A DNA stretch of 8,717 nucleotides from Corallincola sp. (lineage in GTDB: Bacteria > Pseudomonadota > Gammaproteobacteria > Enterobacterales > Neiellaceae): NCBI GenBank assembly GCA_017998495.1, contig JAGOCY010000039.1, forward strand, positions 1-8,717, read 5' to 3'. The first letter of the stretch is position 1, and each line of letters starts with the position of its first letter. The translations under genes and the position numbers were made by a program. Below the pieces are notes generated by a model that made no database searches, was not told where the DNA came from, and saw only the letters and a program-made list of their open reading frames with translations. Positions 6,100-8,717 of this stretch are shown here, in pieces.

Positions 6100-7011
6100 A
6101 TGCTCGACAAGTACACTCTGACTCACCTCAAACAGCTGGAAGCGGAAAGCATCCAGATCATTCGTGAAGTGGCGGCCGAGTTTGAAAACCCGGTGATGCT
6201 CTACTCCATCGGCAAAGATTCGTCGGTGATGCTGCATCTGACCCGCAAGGCGTTCTTCCCGGGCAAGATCCCCTTCCCGTTACTGCACGTCGATACCACG
6301 TGGAAGTTCCGCGAAATGATCAAATTCCGCGATGAAACAGCCAAGAAATATGGGTTCGACCTGCTGGTGCACACCAACCCCGAGGGGCTGGCGGCCGGTA
6401 TTGGCCCCTTCACCCATGGCAGTGCCAAACACACCGACGTGATGAAGACCCAAGCCCTCAAGCAGGCGCTCAACCAGTATGGGTTTGATGCCGCTTTTGG
6501 TGGTGCGCGCCGTGATGAAGAGAAGAGCCGCGCCAAGGAGCGCGTTTACAGCTTCCGCGACAAAAACCATCGCTGGGACCCGAAGAATCAGCGCCCCGAG
6601 CTGTGGACCCTGTACAACGGCAAGGTCAACAAGGGTGAGAGCATCCGCGTCTTCCCCCTCTCCAACTGGACCGAGCTGGATATCTGGCAGTACATCTACC
6701 TGGAAAACATCGAGATCGTGCCGCTGTACCTGGCCGCCGAGCGCCCGGTGGTGGAGCGCGACGGCACCCTGATCATGGTCGATGACGAGCGTATGCCGCT
6801 TAACCCTGGTGAGCGGCCCGAGATGAAGATGGTGCGCTTCCGTACCCTTGGTTGTTACCCGTTGACCGGCGCGGTGGAATCCACCGCCAGCACCCTGCCG
6901 GAGATCATTCAGGAGATGTTGCTGGCCCGCACCAGCGAGCGTCAGGGGCGGATGATCGACCACGATCAGGCCGGCTCGATGGAACAGAAGAAACGCGAAG
7001 GCTATTTCTGA
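6100..7011 (+). CDS. cysD: Sulfate adenylyltransferase subunit 2 CysD
   Basis: CysD is the catalytic ATP pyrophosphatase-type subunit of the heterodimeric ATP sulfurylase. With CysN it makes APS and pyrophosphate from ATP and sulfate, with GTP hydrolysis by CysN driving the reaction. The 303-residue product matches the family length. The PP-loop is SIGKDSS at 36-42, followed by [10 protein letters not shown] (61-70), [16 protein letters not shown] (133-148) and the conserved C-terminus KKREGYF ending at residue 303. CysH-type PAPS reductases share the fold but lack [21 protein letters not shown] site lies upstream of the ATG at 6100. The gap to cysQ is 15 bp and to cysN 16 bp, consistent with one transcript. 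Confidence 0.97.
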   Translation: MLDKYTLTHLKQLEAESIQIIREVAAEFENPVMLYSIGKDSSVMLHLTRKAFFPGKIPFPLLHVDTTWKFREMIKFRDETAKKYGFDLLVHTNPEGLAAGIGPFTHGSAKHTDVMKTQALKQALNQYGFDAAFGGARRDEEKSRAKERVYSFRDKNHRWDPKNQRPELWTLYNGKVNKGESIRVFPLSNWTELDIWQYIYLENIEIVPLYLAAERPVVERDGTLIMVDDERMPLNPGERPEMKMVRFRTLGCYPLTGAVESTASTLPEIIQEMLLARTSERQGRMIDHDQAGSMEQKKREGYF

Positions 7012-7027
7012 GGTAGGAGAGTTAACC

Positions 7028-8446
7028 ATGAACCAGACTAACGCCCTGATTGAGCAGGATGTCGAAGCCTACCTCGCCCAGCATGAGCAGAAGCGGCTGT
7101 TGCGCTTTCTCACCTGCGGCAACGTCGATGACGGCAAAAGCACCCTGATCGGCCGCCTGCTGCACGACACCCAGATGATCTATGACGATCAGCTGGCATC
7201 GCTGAAAAAGGACTCCAAGAAGTTCAACACCACCGATCAGGAGATCGATCTGGCGCTGCTGGTGGACGGGCTGCAGTCCGAGCGCGAGCAGGGGATCACC
7301 ATCGATGTGGCCTACCGTTACTTCTCCACCAGCAAGCGCAAGTTCATCATTGCCGACTGCCCGGGGCATGAGCAGTACACTCGCAACATGGCCACCGGCG
7401 CCTCCACCTGCGATCTGGCGATCATCCTCATCGATGCACGCTACGGGGTGCAGACCCAGACTCGTCGCCACAGCTTTATTGTGTCGCTGCTCGGCATTCG
7501 CCAAGTGGTGGTGGCCGTCAACAAGATGGATCTGGTCGATTACAGAGAGCAGACCTTCAATCAGATCCGCGACGACTATCTGGCCTTTGCGGCTCACCTC
7601 AGTATCCCCAACATCCAGTTTGTGCCGATGTCGGCGCTGCGTGGTGACAATGTGGTCAGCCGCAGCGAGGTGATGGGCTGGTATCACGGTGAACCGCTGC
7701 TGACCCTGCTGGAGGACGCCGATACCACCACTCTCAATCACCAGGATTTCCGCTTCCCGGTGCAATACGTCAACCGTCCTAACCTCGATTTCCGCGGCTT
7801 TGCCGGCACCCTGGCCAGCGGCGTAGTGCGGGTGGGCGACGAAGTGACAGTGCTGCCCTCGGGCAAGCGCTCCACCATCGCCCGCATCGTCACCTTCGAT
7901 GGCGATCTGGATGAAGCCTTTGCTCCGCAGTCGGTGACCCTGACCCTGAAAGACGAAGTGGATGTCAGCCGTGGCGACATGCTGGTCCACAGCAACAACC
8001 AGCCGCAGGTGGGCGATAGCGTCGAAGCCACAGTGGTGTGGATGGCGGAAGAGCCGATGCTGCCCAACAAACAGTACGACTTCAAAATTGCCACCCGCGC
8101 CACCCCCGGTTCGATTAGCGCCATCGATTACCGTATCGATGTCAACAGCCTGAGCCAGCATGAGGCGGTACGCCTGGAGCTGAATGAGATCGCCCGTTGC
8201 CAGGTGCGTTTCAACCAGCCGGTGGCTTTTGACCCCTACAGCGTCAACCGTGGCACAGGTGCGTTCATCATCATCGACCGGCTGACCAACGTCACTGTCG
8301 GAGCCGGCATGATCGTCGGTGCTGGCCGCACTAGTGGCAGCGCTGAGCTGGTACGTTTCAGCGAGTTTGAGCTGGAGCTCAACGCGCTGGTGCGCAAGCA
8401 CTTCCCCCACTGGGAAGCTAAAGACCTGCGAGAGCTGCTGAAATGA
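7028..8446 (+). CDS. cysN: Sulfate adenylyltransferase subunit 1 CysN (GTPase)
   Basis: CysN is the EF-Tu-like GTPase subunit that couples GTP hydrolysis to sulfate adenylylation by CysD. The 472-residue product shows the full translational-GTPase set: G1 GNVDDGKS (31-38), the switch I region around [11 protein letters not shown] (89-99), G3 DCPGH (110-114), G4 NKMD (165-168) and G5 MSALRGDNV (201-209). Two beta-barrel domains follow (about 240-472), including [11 protein letters not shown] (241-251). It stops before any APS kinase domain, so this is not the fused CysNC form, in line with the separate cysC upstream. A strong GGAGA lies seven bases before the ATG. Its TGA overlaps the ATG of the next gene by four bases (ATGA). 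Confidence 0.97.
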   Translation: MNQTNALIEQDVEAYLAQHEQKRLLRFLTCGNVDDGKSTLIGRLLHDTQMIYDDQLASLKKDSKKFNTTDQEIDLALLVDGLQSEREQGITIDVAYRYFSTSKRKFIIADCPGHEQYTRNMATGASTCDLAIILIDARYGVQTQTRRHSFIVSLLGIRQVVVAVNKMDLVDYREQTFNQIRDDYLAFAAHLSIPNIQFVPMSALRGDNVVSRSEVMGWYHGEPLLTLLEDADTTTLNHQDFRFPVQYVNRPNLDFRGFAGTLASGVVRVGDEVTVLPSGKRSTIARIVTFDGDLDEAFAPQSVTLTLKDEVDVSRGDMLVHSNNQPQVGDSVEATVVWMAEEPMLPNKQYDFKIATRATPGSISAIDYRIDVNSLSQHEAVRLELNEIARCQVRFNQPVAFDPYSVNRGTGAFIIIDRLTNVTVGAGMIVGAGRTSGSAELVRFSEFELELNALVRKHFPHWEAKDLRELLK

Positions 8447-8717
8447 GCCTGGGGGTCGAGGCCTGGCTGACCATCAGCCTGTTTGTTGGGCTGCTGGCCG
8501 CGCTGATCAGCGGCAGGGTCAATGCCACTACCGCCTTTGGCGTGGTGCTGTTGATCGTGGTTGGTTCGGGTCTCGTCACCACCAGTGAGCTGATTAAAAG
8601 TGCGGCTAACCCGGGTATTGTCACCCTGCTGCTGCTGGCGGTGTCGCTGGGGCTGGAGAAGACCCAGTGGCTGGGGCGCATTGCCCATACCCTGATCGGC
8701 AAGACCCTGGATGGCAC
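8443..8717 (+). CDS. SLC13-type permease, N-terminal part, cut by window edge; probable sulfate transporter
   Basis: An open frame starts at the ATG overlapping the cysN stop and runs off the window after 91 codons. The visible part is strongly hydrophobic, with three likely membrane segments (about residues 8-23, 30-45 and 58-72). The pattern [26 protein letters not shown] (56-81) resembles the start of SLC13/DASS family permeases, where a conserved N-P-x-[IV] stretch is followed by a membrane helix and a short E-[KR]-T segment. Full-length members near cysDN in other gammaproteobacteria carry internal TrkA-C domains; whether this one does cannot be seen. Translational coupling to cysN and its place in the sulfate operon make sulfate uptake the likely role, but the substrate is inferred from context. 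A TauE- or SulP-type carrier is less likely because neither family's N-terminus has this pattern. Confidence 0.8.
   Translation, partial: MSLGVEAWLTISLFVGLLAALISGRVNATTAFGVVLLIVVGSGLVTTSELIKSAANPGIVTLLLLAVSLGLEKTQWLGRIAHTLIGKTLDG

Noticed and set aside
5311..6237. A 308-codon minus-strand open frame opposite cysQ, and a 249-codon one opposite cysD (6280-7029)
   Set aside because: Both are antisense shadows of well-supported enzymes and have low-complexity composition without family motifs.
7022..8410. A 462-codon open frame on the minus strand opposite cysN
   Set aside because: It lies codon-aligned opposite a gene with all five GTPase motifs, in GC-rich DNA where the antisense frame of a biased gene stays open. 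Its His/Asp/Gln/Val-rich product has no recognisable domain.

Overview
The window is a GC-rich stretch (about 60% G+C by eye) of a gammaproteobacterial chromosome. All its genes are chromosomal and housekeeping-type, and I see no mobile element, CRISPR array, phage gene or RNA gene. The BioC/BioD pair, a PBP7-type endopeptidase, a short ComEA-like protein and a Pseudomonas-like GluRS next to a cys operon suggest an Aeromonadales- or Pseudomonas-like organism. This placement rests on remembered family resemblance, not on a search.

Layout. Positions 1-1345 (+) hold the 3' part of bioC and the whole of bioD, joined by a one-base overlap: the end of a biotin operon. A long, perfectly symmetrical hairpin (1349-1393) separates them from the convergent pbpG (2326-1403, -). 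Upstream of pbpG lie a dyad-rich leader and the terminator of the next minus-strand gene, a secreted helix-hairpin-helix protein (2853-2503). Upstream of that is gltX (4511-3021, -) with its own terminator. A 182-bp divergent promoter region, strongly AT-rich on one side, separates gltX from a plus-strand sulfate operon: cysC (4694-5299), cysQ (5296-6084), cysD (6100-7011), cysN (7028-8446) and the first 91 codons of an SLC13-type permease (8443 to beyond the window).

How the genes work together. BioC makes the methyl-ester acyl starter for pimelate synthesis, and BioD closes the ureido ring to give dethiobiotin. CysDN adenylylates sulfate to APS, CysC phosphorylates APS to PAPS, CysQ removes PAP (and excess PAPS), and the SLC13 protein probably imports sulfate. 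One operon would thus cover uptake, activation and by-product removal, with ATGA overlaps or short gaps at every junction. PbpG trims peptidoglycan cross-links in the periplasm. The ComEA-like protein is exported and probably binds DNA. GltX charges tRNA-Glu.

I found no convincing undescribed system. The points most worth a second look are a GluRS that has lost three of the four usual zinc ligands, the AT-rich dyad-bearing cysC promoter with a TTG start, the permease inside the sulfate operon, and the perfect 21-bp bidirectional terminator.
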